Origin: Verrucomicrobiota bacterium
GTDB lineage: Bacteria; Verrucomicrobiota; Verrucomicrobiia; Chthoniobacterales; JAFAMB01
Assembly: GCA_019247695.1 (NCBI GenBank)
Contig: JAFBAP010000094.1
Location: 1 to 55,848, forward strand
DNA: 55,848 nucleotides
Direction: 5' to 3'
The position numbers and the translations under genes were made by a program. Below the pieces are notes generated by a model, which was given only the letters and a program-made list of their open reading frames with translations, did no database searches and had not been told where the DNA came from. This document shows, in pieces, positions 8,584 to 17,158 of this stretch. Position 1 is the first letter of the stretch; each line of letters opens with the position of its first letter.

Positions 8584-9060
8584 ATGCGCCATACCATATC
8601 CGTCCTGGTCGAAAACCGCTTTGGGGTCTTAGCCCGAGTCGCGGGAATGTTCAGCGGACGCGGATTTAACATCGATAGTTTAAATGTCGCGCCGACCACT
8701 GATGCTTCTACCTCGCGTATGACGATCGTGGTACGGGGAGACGATACGGTGCTTGAGCAGGTGACCAAGCAGCTCAACAAGCTCGTCGACGTGATCCAGA
8801 TCCAGGATTTTCGGGATGGTGAATACGTCGACCGCGAGCTGGTGATGTTGCGGGTCAACACCGACTCGAACACCCGGGCCGAGGTCATGCAGATCTGCGA
8901 CATTTTCCGAGCGAAGATCGTTGATGTCCAGCCTCGCGGGCTGGCCATTGAGGTTACGGGTAACGAGAGTAAGATCAGCAAATTTCTGAAGCTGATGGAG
9001 AACTTCGGCATCAGCGATTTAACGCGGACTGGCAAGGTGGCCCTGGCCCGCGTCGAATGA
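8584..9060 (+). CDS. ilvN: Acetolactate synthase small (regulatory) subunit
   Basis: Regulatory subunit of acetohydroxyacid synthase, which binds valine and stimulates the catalytic subunit in branched-chain amino acid synthesis. The N-terminal ACT domain is clear (HTISVLVENRFGVLARVAG, GFNIDSLNVAPT, SRMTIVV), and the ALS_ss_C domain follows from about residue 80 (DRELVMLRV, FGISDLTRTG). Its 158 residues match IlvH/IlvN length. Start ATG 8584 aligns with the family; an in-frame ATG at 8566 adds six residues. It lies 42 bp before ilvC, a probable operon. The catalytic subunit gene (ilvB/ilvI), usually directly upstream, is not here; a repeat cassette occupies that place. Confidence 0.93.
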   Translation: MRHTISVLVENRFGVLARVAGMFSGRGFNIDSLNVAPTTDASTSRMTIVVRGDDTVLEQVTKQLNKLVDVIQIQDFRDGEYVDRELVMLRVNTDSNTRAEVMQICDIFRAKIVDVQPRGLAIEVTGNESKISKFLKLMENFGISDLTRTGKVALARVE

Positions 9061-9102
9061 ATGAAGCGAACCATTTTCCCCTTTGATTTTTAAACTGTTT
9101 AT

Positions 9103-10128
9103 ATGGCAGCAAAAGTTTACACCGATAAAGACGCGGACCTGGCGCACCTGCAGAAGAAGCGTTGTGCGGTCCTCGGGTTCGGGTCACAAGGACACGCCCA
9201 CGCGCTTAATCTGAAGGATAGCGGCGTCGAGGTTCTCGTCGGCCTCTATCCTGAGAGTAAATCTATCCCGGCCGCGAAGGAGAAGGGGTTTGAGGTGCGG
9301 CCGGTTTCGGAGGTAGTTGAAGCGGCCGATGTGATTCTCTTTGCCACGCCGGACCTTAAGATCCGGACGATTTATGAGAAGGAGGTTGCGCCCAAGCTGG
9401 CGGACGGCAAGACGCTCCTGTTCAGTCACGGGTTCGCAGTTCACTTCAACACGATCAGCATACCGGCCGGCACCGACGTGGCGATGGTTGCTCCAAAAGG
9501 GCCGGGTCACATCGTGCGGCGGCAGTACGTCGAGAACAAAGGGGTCCCGGCCCTGATCGCGGTTCATCAAAACCCGAGCAAACAGGCCAAGAAAACGGCG
9601 CTGGCCTGGGCGAAAGGAATCGGCGCGACCCGGGCGGGCGTGCTGGAGACCACGTTCAAAGAGGAAACGGAAACCGACCTCTTCGGGGAGCAAACGGTGC
9701 TTTGCGGCGGGCTGACCTCGCTGGTCAAGAACGGTTTTGAGGTGCTGGTGGAAGCCGGTTACCAGCCGGAGATGGCCTATTTCGAGTGCCTGCACGAATT
9801 GAAGCTGATCGTGGACCTGATGTACGAGTCGGGCATCGCCGGGATGCGCTTCTCGATTTCAGAGACGGCCAAATGGGGAGACGTTTCGGTCGGACCGAAA
9901 ATCGTGGATGCGTCGGTGAAGAAAAAAATGGCAAAGGCGCTCAAGGACATCCAGTCAGGCAAGTTCGCCAAAGGCTGGATCGGGGAGTATGACGCGGGGC
10001 TGCCTGAGTACAAGCGGCTGCTCAAGGAAGGAGAAGTTCATCCGATCGAAAAAGTCGGCCAGCGTCTCCGTTCGCTGATGCCCTGGATCGCGAAGAAAAA
10101 TCTTAAGGGCGCTCAAGCCAACTATTGA
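9103..10128 (+). CDS. ilvC: Ketol-acid reductoisomerase, class I
   Basis: Converts 2-acetolactate or acetohydroxybutyrate to the dihydroxy acid with NAD(P)H and two Mg2+, the step after acetolactate synthase. The Rossmann motif is [17 protein letters not shown]. The metal-binding knotted domain has ETDLFGEQ, the conserved [16 protein letters not shown] block and the Ser of RFSISETA. It has 341 residues, the short class I length, with a normal C-terminus. It follows ilvN by 42 bp. The cofactor loop after [10 protein letters not shown] ([10 protein letters not shown]) carries two Ser, which fits NADPH preference, but this is only suggestive. Confidence 0.96.
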   Translation: MAAKVYTDKDADLAHLQKKRCAVLGFGSQGHAHALNLKDSGVEVLVGLYPESKSIPAAKEKGFEVRPVSEVVEAADVILFATPDLKIRTIYEKEVAPKLADGKTLLFSHGFAVHFNTISIPAGTDVAMVAPKGPGHIVRRQYVENKGVPALIAVHQNPSKQAKKTALAWAKGIGATRAGVLETTFKEETETDLFGEQTVLCGGLTSLVKNGFEVLVEAGYQPEMAYFECLHELKLIVDLMYESGIAGMRFSISETAKWGDVSVGPKIVDASVKKKMAKALKDIQSGKFAKGWIGEYDAGLPEYKRLLKEGEVHPIEKVGQRLRSLMPWIAKKNLKGAQANY

Positions 10129-10165
10129 CGGGCGCGGCGGCCGCGGCCGCGGGTGCCTTACTGCC

Positions 10166-10360
10166 TTACTCGATGTATCGCGACCGCGATCGCAACCGGC
10201 CTAGGGTGACCAGCTCCTTCTGAGCCGAACGGGCGAGACGATCCTCAATCTGAGACGCAAGCCGGAAGAGGAATTCCGGGCTAAGGTCTACGGGTGTATT
10301 GACGTGGGAAGGTTCGTCTGGGAACCTCCGTGGCACCTGTTTCCAGCGCCTGTTGTCCAT
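10166..10360 (-). CDS. Possible small hypothetical protein
   Basis: A 64-residue frame from ATG 10360. Its middle (PEFLFRLASQIEDRLARSAQ) could form one amphipathic helix and the rest is basic. No SD, family or neighbour support is seen. In GC-rich DNA a frame of this length is expected by chance, so this is listed only because it is the best candidate in the gap. Confidence 0.2.
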   Translation of the reverse strand: MDNRRWKQVPRRFPDEPSHVNTPVDLSPEFLFRLASQIEDRLARSAQKELVTLGRLRSRSRYIE

Positions 10361-10518
10361 AACAGCGTTACTACTGCTTACGTTGGTGTGGGTAAATCTC
10401 TGTTCCCCCGGCCCTGAACGCCATCCTGAGTGCCGAATGTACTTGAGTTCTCAAACCGGTCCACGGGAAATGCCCGATCCGCAACGCGCCCGGACCCTGG
10501 GATTTGGGTCAGGGCAGG

Positions 10519-10664
10519 GGGTCACACGGTGGGCACAGCGGGTTGGGCGGGCACAACGTAAGAGTTCACACGGTCACACGGTGGGCACAGCGGGTTGGGC
10601 GGGCACAACGTAAGAGTTCACACGGCGAACACGGAGAGCCACGGCGACCACGGCGGAAAGAAGA
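10519..10664. repeat. Tandemly duplicated repeat module (cassette 3)
   Basis: The block from GTCACACGGTGGGCACAGCG through AACGTAAGAGTTCACACGG occurs twice in a row (10519-10575 and 10576-10624). It is followed once by the CGAACACGGAGAGCC / CACGGCGACCACGGCGG end module. The near-identity of the two copies points to recent local duplication. Confidence 0.85.
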
Positions 10665-10712
10665 ATTACAGGGTTGACATGGGCGGTTCTCCCCCATGAT
10701 CGCCCCGGCACC

Positions 10713-12530
10713 CTAACTGAGCAGCAATTGGCGAAGTTCCTGGACGCGCCGGCCGAACAGGTCAACGACTTGCTCGATTGGTTCGGGTGTTTCCATGTCA
10801 ACGCCGGCAGCCCGCAAGGTGTCCAGCGGGTAGCGCAGCCCTCCGGACTTGAGAAACCCGAGGTAAGCTTCGACGGCAGACGGGCCGTCCTGGCGTACGC
10901 GGTGGGCCAGGCTGATCGCGGCGGCAATGCCCGTGGCATATTTATACACGTAGAAGGCCGAGTAGAAATGGGGAATGCGCAGGCATTCCAGGTCAAGCTG
11001 CGGGTCCAATGTGAACCGGGGACCGAAATAGTCGGCCAACAGTTCATGGTAAACCGAGGTAAAAGTCTCGAGGGTCAGCGGGCCCCCTTCCTCTTCGATC
11101 TGATGGATTCTTTTCTCAAACTCGGCAAACATGGTCTGCCGGAAGAAGGTGCCCCGGATGTCCTCGACCTGGCGGTCGAGCAGGTAGGCGCGCAGGGGTG
11201 GGTCTTCGGCCCGTTCGAGCATGTAATGGGTGAGCAGTTCCTCGTTGAAGGTCGAAGCCACCTCGGCCAGGAAGATGGGATAACCGTAGTCCTGGAACCG
11301 CTGATGTTTTTGCGCCAGCCACGTGTGCATCGAATGCCCGGCCTCGTGCGCCAGGGTAAAAACATCCGAGAACACCTCGGGCTTGTAGTTCATCAGGATG
11401 TAAGGCGGGTTGCCGTAGCTGGAGGAAGAAAACGCGCCGCTGCGTTTGCCTTTGCTCTCATACCGGTCCACCCAACGGCTTTTCAGGCCGTTCCGGAGCA
11501 CCTCGACGTATTCCGGTCCCAAAGGGGTAAGCGCACCGCACACGAGGTCAATGGCTTCGTCGAACGTGTGCCGCCCTTTCACGGCGGGAACCAGGGGGAC
11601 GAAGGTGTCGTACTGATGGACTTCGTTGAGCTTCAGCAGCTGCTTGCGCAGATCATAGTACTCGTGCAGGACCGTCAGGTGTTTGCGTACCGTCTCGATG
11701 AGATTGTCATAGACGCCGCCGGGAATATTGTCGGCGAAAAGTGAGGCGGCGCGGGCCGACGGGTAGCGCCGAACCCGGGCATAGAACACGTCCGCCCGCA
11801 CGGAAGAAGCCAGGGCGGATGCCAGGGTGTACTGGTGATCCTGAAACTCCTGGTAAAACTGTTCGAAGGCATTGCGGCGCAAGGAACGGTCGGGCTGGTG
11901 CAGCAGGGCGATGTAGTTGCTTTGCGACAGGGCAATCGTCCGGCCCTCCGCATCGGTGAGCACGCCGAACTTCATGTCGACGTTCGTCAGCTGCGAAAAC
12001 GTTTCCGCATGACCGCGGATCGCCGTCGAGCCTGAGGCCAGGATGCGTTCCTCCGCCTCGGAAAGGGTGTGCGGGCGGAACCGGCGGATCTTTTCCAGGG
12101 CGGCTCGCCATTCGTCCAGGACCGGATCCTGCAGAAAGGCCGTGAATGTCTCATCGGGAATCTGCTGGATCTCCGGAGTGATAAACGCCGTCGCTTCACG
12201 GATTCGGGTGAACAAGTTGGAGAGTTCAGCCTTTCGCGCGAGGTTCGCCGTGTTGGAGCTGTCCTCAGCATTCTTGAGCGAAACGTAATGTCCCAACCGT
12301 TCCGAGAGAAGATCGATTTCCTTTTCGAGCTCCAGGACAGTCCGCAGGTCCTGCGCCGAGCGGCCGAGCGTGCCCTTCTTTTCTACCAGTTGCGGGTAGA
12401 TGGCCTTTAACGTCTCCAGCCTTTGGCGGTACTCGGCCTCATCCGCGAATAATCGGGAAAGGTCCCAGGTGTCTTCGGCGGGGATGTCGGCTCGGGTGGG
12501 GATCTGGGCAATGTTGGTCGTCGTCGTCAT
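10713..12530 (-). CDS. pepF: Oligoendopeptidase F, M3 family
   Basis: Cytoplasmic zinc metallopeptidase that degrades oligopeptides of roughly 7-17 residues. The zinc site is HEAGH (His395, Glu396, His399) with the third ligand Glu423 in LAEVASTFNE; family residues FSSSSYGNPPYILMNY and FYVYKYATGIAAA also match. At 605 residues it is full length, with the N-terminal helical region (ERLGHYVSLKNAEDSSN) intact and no signal peptide. It is downstream of the Xer gene on the same strand, but a terminator-like T8 tract sits immediately before its ATG, so it probably depends on its own signals or on readthrough. Confidence 0.95.
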   Translation of the reverse strand: MTTTTNIAQIPTRADIPAEDTWDLSRLFADEAEYRQRLETLKAIYPQLVEKKGTLGRSAQDLRTVLELEKEIDLLSERLGHYVSLKNAEDSSNTANLARKAELSNLFTRIREATAFITPEIQQIPDETFTAFLQDPVLDEWRAALEKIRRFRPHTLSEAEERILASGSTAIRGHAETFSQLTNVDMKFGVLTDAEGRTIALSQSNYIALLHQPDRSLRRNAFEQFYQEFQDHQYTLASALASSVRADVFYARVRRYPSARAASLFADNIPGGVYDNLIETVRKHLTVLHEYYDLRKQLLKLNEVHQYDTFVPLVPAVKGRHTFDEAIDLVCGALTPLGPEYVEVLRNGLKSRWVDRYESKGKRSGAFSSSSYGNPPYILMNYKPEVFSDVFTLAHEAGHSMHTWLAQKHQRFQDYGYPIFLAEVASTFNEELLTHYMLERAEDPPLRAYLLDRQVEDIRGTFFRQTMFAEFEKRIHQIEEEGGPLTLETFTSVYHELLADYFGPRFTLDPQLDLECLRIPHFYSAFYVYKYATGIAAAISLAHRVRQDGPSAVEAYLGFLKSGGLRYPLDTLRAAGVDMETPEPIEQVVDLFGRRVQELRQLLLS

Positions 12531-12532
12531 AC

Positions 12533-12556
12533 AAAAAAAAGCAAGGCGAGCCCGCC
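12533..12556 (-). terminator. Terminator-like hairpin plus T8 between xer and pepF
   Basis: On the minus strand GGCGGGCTCGCC can fold (GGCG/CGCC), or the longer CCCGCC...GGCGGG stem upstream can form. Four bases on comes TTTTTTTT, then GT and the pepF ATG. It probably ends xer transcripts. The T-run touching a start codon is unusual. Confidence 0.5.
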
Positions 12557-12611
12557 GCGATACCCGGGCGGGTCCCGGCCGGTGCCAACGTGGAGCGATG
12601 AATGCCTCGGT

Positions 12612-13511
12612 TCAAGCCCTTGGGTGCGCCTGATCGTAGGCCGCCTTCAACCGGGCCGCCGTGACGTGGGTGTAAATCTGGGTGGTCGAAAGGTTAGCGT
12701 GCCCGAGTAAAGACTGGACGCTGCGAAGGTCTGCGCCGTTGTCGAGCAGGTGCGTCGCAAAACTGTGACGCAACTTGTGGGGAGAAATTTTCAACGGGAT
12801 GCCCGTTTCCGCCAGGTATTTCTTCAGCAACAACCAGACCGAACGCGCCGAGATCCGTTTGCGAAGCTTACTGATGAACAGCGGCCCGGTGTGAACGCTG
12901 GCCGCCTGACGGTATTTCTGGATGGCGGTGAGGGCGGCCTGGCCGACCGGCACGATGCGTTCCTTCCTGCCTTTACCAAAAACCCGGACCGATTCGGTGT
13001 AGAGGTCAACGTCCGCCACGTCGAGCGCCACCAGTTCGCTCAGACGCAGCCCGCTGCTGTAGAACAGTTCAAGAATCGCCGCGTCGCGGGTTGCCGCCCA
13101 GGGCGGCGCCTGGTTTTTCCGTTCGGCGGCCGTAGGTTTGGCCAGCAGGTTGTCCACCTGTTTGACGGAAAGGATCACCGGCAATTTCTTCTCCATCTTC
13201 GGCAGTTGCACCTGGTTGAGCGGGTTCTCAGTAAACCCTGCCCGTTCACGCAGGTACCGGTAAAAGCTGCGGAGCGCCGCAAACGTCAGCCGGACGTAGG
13301 AGCGCGCCATGTCTTCCTGCATGCAATTCAGCAGGAAAGCACGAAAATGGGCCGGGGTGGCCGTGTGCCAGGAGACTTCATCGCCGGCGAACTGCTTAAA
13401 GCGGTTCAAGGCATGGCGGTAGGCCGTGATGGTACGGGGGGAGGCATTCTTTTCGACCTCAAGGTGCTGCAGGTAGCGGTCAAGCAAGCGATCCTTTTTT
13501 TGGTGAGCCAT
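12612..13511 (-). CDS. Tyrosine recombinase, XerC/XerD type
   Basis: Site-specific recombinase that normally resolves chromosome dimers at dif. The core-binding domain occupies residues 1-95 and the catalytic domain the rest. All catalytic residues are visible: Arg156 (SGLRLSEL), Lys180 (GKGRKER), His245 and Arg248 (HKLRHSFATHLL), His271 (LLGHANLSTTQIY) and Tyr280. Its 299 residues are the housekeeping Xer length, and the C-terminal helix after the Tyr is present. Next to pepF and a structural gene, with no phage or integron genes, so a chromosomal Xer rather than an integrase. XerC versus XerD cannot be told from one copy. Confidence 0.93.
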   Translation of the reverse strand: MAHQKKDRLLDRYLQHLEVEKNASPRTITAYRHALNRFKQFAGDEVSWHTATPAHFRAFLLNCMQEDMARSYVRLTFAALRSFYRYLRERAGFTENPLNQVQLPKMEKKLPVILSVKQVDNLLAKPTAAERKNQAPPWAATRDAAILELFYSSGLRLSELVALDVADVDLYTESVRVFGKGRKERIVPVGQAALTAIQKYRQAASVHTGPLFISKLRKRISARSVWLLLKKYLAETGIPLKISPHKLRHSFATHLLDNGADLRSVQSLLGHANLSTTQIYTHVTAARLKAAYDQAHPRA

Positions 13512-13526
13512 GCACGCCGGAAACGC

Positions 13527-13565
13527 GGCGACCCTCCCAGTGGGGGTCGCCTGCTGATTTTTTTT
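13527..13565 (+). terminator. Strong hairpin with T8 (plus orientation)
   Basis: GGCGACCC (13527-13534) pairs with GGGTCGCC (13544-13551) around a 9-nt loop, and TTTTTTTT follows at 13558-13565. It has intrinsic-terminator form on the plus strand, yet no plus-strand gene precedes it. On the minus strand it is a hairpin after the DUF4912 gene without a T-run. It may act in both directions or block antisense transcription. Confidence 0.55.
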
Positions 13566-13597
13566 ACATCCTGGATTTAAGTAAGTCAGAACGACGC

Positions 13598-15562
13598 TTA
13601 CTTCGCGCCCATCGGGTTGGTCAGGTGCGCCGGCTGCACGGTTGCGCCCACGTCGCCCTGGCGCTGGGTCGTGCGGCGAAACGAGAGGATCGCCGTCCGG
13701 GCTTCAACGTTGTCCGGTGAAATCGCGATGATCGGGATCTCGAATTCCTGGTCCGGAAACTTGAAGTGGTACCGGAAGGTGCCGTCAGGGTTAAGCTGGA
13801 CGGGTTGGCCGGCAATGAAGACCTTGGCGCGCGGATCCGTGCCGCCGTAAAAGATGACTTCGGCGTTCACGTGCATGAAGAAACCGCGCTCGCCGTACGG
13901 CTGTTCGCCCCAGCTGGCGCCTATGCCGCTGAACAAGCTCGACTCAGACCAGAGTTCCGACCAGCTCGAGAAACTGGATTCCAGGCCGCTCCAGAGGGCC
14001 TGGCTTTCCGAACCGAACGCACCCGAACTCAGGGTTTCGGAGCTCAACGACAAGAATTCCGAACCGCCGCCCAGCAGGAGGGCCTTTTCCCAGGACAGCA
14101 AAGATTCTGAACCCAGCGAACTCAACAGCTCCAGGCTGGAAAAGATTTCGCCGAAACTCGCCAGCGCGCCGCTGCTCTCGACGCCGCCGAGGCTTTGAAG
14201 CACTTCCTGTTGCCAACTCGAGAGCGACTCGCTGCTCACGCCGAGAGAAGACAAGATTTCACTGCTCAGACCCAGCGAGGACAAAGTCTCGCTGGTGAGG
14301 CCAAACGAGGATAACACCTCACGGCTCAACCCCAGCGAGGATAGTGATTCACTGCTCAGGCCGAGAGAAGAGAGCGATTCACTCGCCAAGCCGAAGGAAG
14401 AAAGCTGGGCGCTCGAAGTCTCCAGGCCGAAGCTGCTGACCCCCGCGCTCGAGGTTTCCAGGCCGAAGCTGCTCACTTCCGCACTGGAGGTCTCCGCGCC
14501 GAAACTGCTCACTTCCGCGCTGGAGGTCTCCGCGCCGAAACTGGTTACTCCCGCGCTGGAGGTTTGTGCGCCGAAGCTGGTCACCTCGGCACCGGAGGTT
14601 TGTGCGCCGAAGCTGGTCACCTCGGCACTGGAGGTTTGTGCGCCGAAACTGGTCACCTCGGCACTGGAGGTCTGTGCGCCGAAACTGCTTACCCCAGCGC
14701 TGGAGAGCTCGGTGGCAACGGCGGCTTTCAGGAAATGGCTGAACAGGCTGGTCTCACCGGGCGCGAGCATCTCGGCCAGCCGCCCGCGCGCCAGCAATTC
14801 GCTGGCCGCCCCCGAGTCGAGCTTGTTTTCAAGTTCGCGCCGGATGTACGCGGTGATTTCGCTTGAGCTTAGGACGCCTGAACTCAAAGAGAAAAGCCGC
14901 TCGAGCAGGTCTTTACCCAAGAGCGCTTCGAGGATTTTGACCTGACCGGTATGCCGTTCGGAAGAACCGCCGCCGGCCTTCAAGGCGGCGCGCTCGAGAT
15001 CTCCCAACGCCTTGATCAACGGTTCGCCGGAAACGCGGGCGGCCTCGATCACGTCCAGCAGCAAATTGAAGCTGAGGTGAAAGGGGACCGTGGCGAATTC
15101 AGAGTTCCAATCCGAGCTGAGCGATTCAGGAGGCGTTCTCGCCGGCCCGGCTCCGGCCACCTCATGCCACGTACCCGCCTGGTCGCGATAGCCGAAAACG
15201 ACCCGGTACGACGCATCGGCCCGCTGCACGGGGATGTACCAGTTGCGTGCCAACTCGTTGATATCGATCGTCGTCTCAAGGTTGCCGTCGCAAAAAACCT
15301 GCAACACCAGGTGACGGTTAGCCGGAAACTGCGCGTAATCGAAATCCCAATAAGTAAACAGCCAATGCGGATCCCGGGCGATCAAATACATCTGGTCATA
15401 CCGCGCGGGAAGTTCGCCGAGGTTCTCGAACTCCGGACGGGTAGCAGGGTCAGTCGCCGGAACGTATTGGCTCGGCTCCTCGGACCTGGCGTATGCCAAC
15501 ACCGGGTCTGAAGCTACTCGGAAGTCTTTCGGGGTGTTGGTTGTTTGTTCGCTCATAGTCAT
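13598..15562 (-). CDS. DUF4912 protein with long Ser-rich tandem repeat
   Basis: Three parts are visible. Residues about 45-160 form the DUF4912 domain (RDPHWLFTYWDFD, WYIPVQRADASYRVVFGYRD). Residues about 285-445 hold nine 12-residue repeats of the form SSAEVTSFGAQT, then five 10-residue repeats of the form ESLSSLGLSS, then a degenerate Ser/Leu/Gly-rich stretch. The last about 85 residues form a beta-rich domain (NAEVIFYGGTDPRAKVFI, FEIPIIAISPD) typical of the C-terminus of these proteins. DUF4912 proteins occur near glycan-metabolism genes in other bacteria, but none is here. ATG 15562 or 15556 is the start; TTTATAATA just before it looks like a -10 box, hinting at a leaderless transcript. 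Function unknown. Confidence 0.8.
   Translation of the reverse strand: MTMSEQTTNTPKDFRVASDPVLAYARSEEPSQYVPATDPATRPEFENLGELPARYDQMYLIARDPHWLFTYWDFDYAQFPANRHLVLQVFCDGNLETTIDINELARNWYIPVQRADASYRVVFGYRDQAGTWHEVAGAGPARTPPESLSSDWNSEFATVPFHLSFNLLLDVIEAARVSGEPLIKALGDLERAALKAGGGSSERHTGQVKILEALLGKDLLERLFSLSSGVLSSSEITAYIRRELENKLDSGAASELLARGRLAEMLAPGETSLFSHFLKAAVATELSSAGVSSFGAQTSSAEVTSFGAQTSSAEVTSFGAQTSGAEVTSFGAQTSSAGVTSFGAETSSAEVSSFGAETSSAEVSSFGLETSSAGVSSFGLETSSAQLSSFGLASESLSSLGLSSESLSSLGLSREVLSSFGLTSETLSSLGLSSEILSSLGVSSESLSSWQQEVLQSLGGVESSGALASFGEIFSSLELLSSLGSESLLSWEKALLLGGGSEFLSLSSETLSSGAFGSESQALWSGLESSFSSWSELWSESSLFSGIGASWGEQPYGERGFFMHVNAEVIFYGGTDPRAKVFIAGQPVQLNPDGTFRYHFKFPDQEFEIPIIAISPDNVEARTAILSFRRTTQRQGDVGATVQPAHLTNPMGAK
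14232..14705 (-). repeat. In-frame 36-bp and 30-bp tandem repeats
   Basis: Nine 36-bp units (14382-14705) encode 12-residue repeats; five 30-bp units (14232-14381) encode 10-residue repeats. Adjacent units are nearly identical, and a few substitutions are shared by neighbours (Ala-Gln in the first four, then Ala-Glu, then Leu-Glu), the pattern expected from stepwise tandem duplication. Confidence 0.9.
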
Positions 15563-15652
15563 TATTATAAAGCGCGCCGGGGGCCTCGCACCCGCAAGAG
15601 TGCGGGCATTCCGGATTTTTGCAAAAGAAAATTTTCTCAACCCTAGACGGCT

Positions 15653-16510
15653 CTAAGGGCTCTCGCCGGGCAGGCGGTAAATCCCGCACTGGCCCAACGC
15701 CTCCATCAACGATGAGTCCTTGCGGATGAGACCGGCCAAATACGCGTTCCGAAGGGGGAGGGCCGGCGCGCGTCCGATGTTTTCCGGATTTTCAAGTCGC
15801 GAGAAGATGGCCGAGGCGATGCGTGCGCGGGGCACAACCTTCTCGCCGAACCCGAGCGGTTGGTTGCTGGACCAGAAACGAACCATTTCCACCCCCTGGC
15901 TGGTCTCTCGCCCGAGGTAAATGACCGAATGGCCGTGTTCGGCGCGTCCGACGGCGGCCGTCCAGAAGATCTTCATGAAATCACCGGGACGGGCAAGGTC
16001 GAACGAGCTAAAATTTCTGCCCAGCCTGAGTTCCTGGAACAGGCAGGCCGTACCGGGCCCGTTGGCATTCCAACGTCCCCAGACGCCGACCCCGTCCGGT
16101 TGGCCGCGGATCAGGAGGGCGTCGATCAACGCCGGGTTTGAGTCCAGCGCTCGACGGTTAAGAAATTGGAGCGCTTTAAGGAAAACGAGGTAAGTCGCGC
16201 CGGAACAATAACTGGGCCTCGCCAGCTCGGGCAGCACCATCAACCCGTTCCGGGGCTGAACGGCCGACTGCAAGCGCCGGGTCGTCTCGGAGGAAGCGGA
16301 GTAGCCGCCGGCATGCGGCATCGTGCCGAGCACGGAAAGAATGACTTCATTCGGGTCCTGGCGCGACAACGCAAATTGTGCCTGTACGGGCAGCGCCGCG
16401 ACGGTCCAGAATGCGAGGAGGAGAAATCGAATCAGGTTCTTCAAACGCTGAAGATGATCAATGACCGCACGCCGATAATCAATTATTATTGACCACGGAC
16501 CATTGATCAT
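15653..16510 (-). CDS. Predicted secreted NlpC/P60-like hydrolase
   Basis: A hydrophobic segment (residues 27-44, RFLLLAFWTVAALPVQAQ) reads as a signal peptide after a 20-residue cytoplasmic stretch. The mature part has a papain-like layout: Cys102 at a helix start (SYCSGATYLVFL), ARPGDFMKIFW, and His194 in EHGHSVIYLGRE. This order of Cys, Gly-Asp and His-x-x-x-Tyr-Leu-Gly is that of NlpC/P60 and CHAP peptidoglycan hydrolases, but overall similarity is loose and the third catalytic residue is not identified. It is divergent from lexA; its ATG is only 18 bp from the LexA operator, so SOS control is plausible. An alternative is a structural homologue with another substrate. Confidence 0.55.
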   Translation of the reverse strand: MINGPWSIIIDYRRAVIDHLQRLKNLIRFLLLAFWTVAALPVQAQFALSRQDPNEVILSVLGTMPHAGGYSASSETTRRLQSAVQPRNGLMVLPELARPSYCSGATYLVFLKALQFLNRRALDSNPALIDALLIRGQPDGVGVWGRWNANGPGTACLFQELRLGRNFSSFDLARPGDFMKIFWTAAVGRAEHGHSVIYLGRETSQGVEMVRFWSSNQPLGFGEKVVPRARIASAIFSRLENPENIGRAPALPLRNAYLAGLIRKDSSLMEALGQCGIYRLPGESP

Positions 16511-16527
16511 TAGTTATTGATCAGTAG

Positions 16528-16541
16528 TGTTCGCCGGAACA
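16528..16541. promoter_or_regulatory. LexA operator (SOS box), Verrucomicrobia type
   Basis: TGTTCGCCGGAACA is a perfect match to TGTTC-N4-GAACA, the LexA-binding motif reported for Verrucomicrobia. It lies 9 bp before the lexA ATG and 18 bp before the divergent NlpC-like ATG. This indicates autoregulation of lexA and possibly joint control of both genes. Confidence 0.88.
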
Positions 16542-16549
16542 CAGATGAC

Positions 16550-17152
16550 ATGCTTACGCAAAGGCAGCAGGAAGTACTCACTTTCATAGAAAAACAGCAG
16601 CGCGACACCGGTCTCCCGCCCACGACCCGTGAGATTCAGGCCCATTTCGGCTTTCACAGCCAGACGGCCGCGATGAACCACCTGCGGGCGCTGGAAAAAA
16701 AGGGCGCGATTCACAAGTCCCCGGGGAAAGCCCGGGCCGCCGTGGTGCCGCAACCGGAGCGGGAGCCCTGGGAACGCCGTATTCCGTTCCTGGGTACGAT
16801 TCCCGCCGGACCGACCGTGGAAGCAGAGGAGGAAACGGATCAGGCGCTCGAACTCGACCTGCGCCTTTTCGGCCAGGGATCACCGGCGGGCGTGTTCGCC
16901 TTGCGTGTTCGGGGCGACTCCATGATCAACGCCCAGATCGCCGATGGCGACCTGGTCATTGTCCAGAAAAGGCAGCCCCGGGAAGGGGACATCGTTGCGG
17001 CCCTGATTGACGGCGAGGTGACGCTGAAGCGTTATGTGATCGTTGACCGCAAGCCCCGCCTCGTAGCCGAAAACCCGCGGTATCGCGACCTGGTTCCGGC
17101 CGCCGATCTCCAGATTCAGGGCGTCATGATCGGCCTGATCCGGCGGGCGTAG
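16550..17152 (+). CDS. lexA: LexA repressor
   Basis: SOS repressor that self-cleaves when RecA filaments form. Residues 1-65 are the winged HTH (TQRQQEVLTFIEKQQ, PPTTREIQAHFGF, AAMNHLRALEKKG). The S24 domain follows, with cleavage site Ala86-Gly87 (TIPAGP), Ser124 (RGDSM) and Lys160 (VTLKRY). It is 200 residues. The frame is open further upstream, but that would place the operator inside the coding sequence, so ATG 16550 is chosen. The recognition helix region is consistent with a non-canonical operator. A repeat cassette starts within 10 bp of the stop. Confidence 0.95.
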   Translation: MLTQRQQEVLTFIEKQQRDTGLPPTTREIQAHFGFHSQTAAMNHLRALEKKGAIHKSPGKARAAVVPQPEREPWERRIPFLGTIPAGPTVEAEEETDQALELDLRLFGQGSPAGVFALRVRGDSMINAQIADGDLVIVQKRQPREGDIVAALIDGEVTLKRYVIVDRKPRLVAENPRYRDLVPAADLQIQGVMIGLIRRA

Positions 17153-17158
17153 GGTGTC

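Larger units (their letters stand above)
10129..10712. other. Intergenic region after ilvC
   Basis: About 580 bp without a recognised gene. A very GC-rich near-palindrome (GCGGCGGCCGCGGCCGCG, 10134-10151) follows ilvC and may help end transcription, but no T-run follows. A weak 64-codon frame (10166-10360, minus) and a repeat cassette (10519-10664) fill the rest; nothing is seen in 10361-10518. Confidence 0.6.

Noticed and set aside
8155-8592. N-terminal extension of the HAD gene to 8592
   Set aside because: The extra 146 codons are made of the repeat cassette.
10674-11744. 356-codon plus-strand frame opposite pepF
   Set aside because: Shadow of a full-length oligoendopeptidase; the composition is typical of antisense readings.
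13766-15511. Several plus-strand frames opposite the DUF4912 gene
   Set aside because: They are readings of the Ser-rich repeat in other frames (Ala/Leu/Lys-rich repeats such as CAPKLVTSALEV) and lack any start signal.
16470-16527. Second operator in the ATTGATCAT-rich stretch beside lexA
   Set aside because: The ATTGATC/GATCAAT copies are not spaced as a single palindrome and match no motif I know; only the TGTTC-N4-GAACA site was kept.
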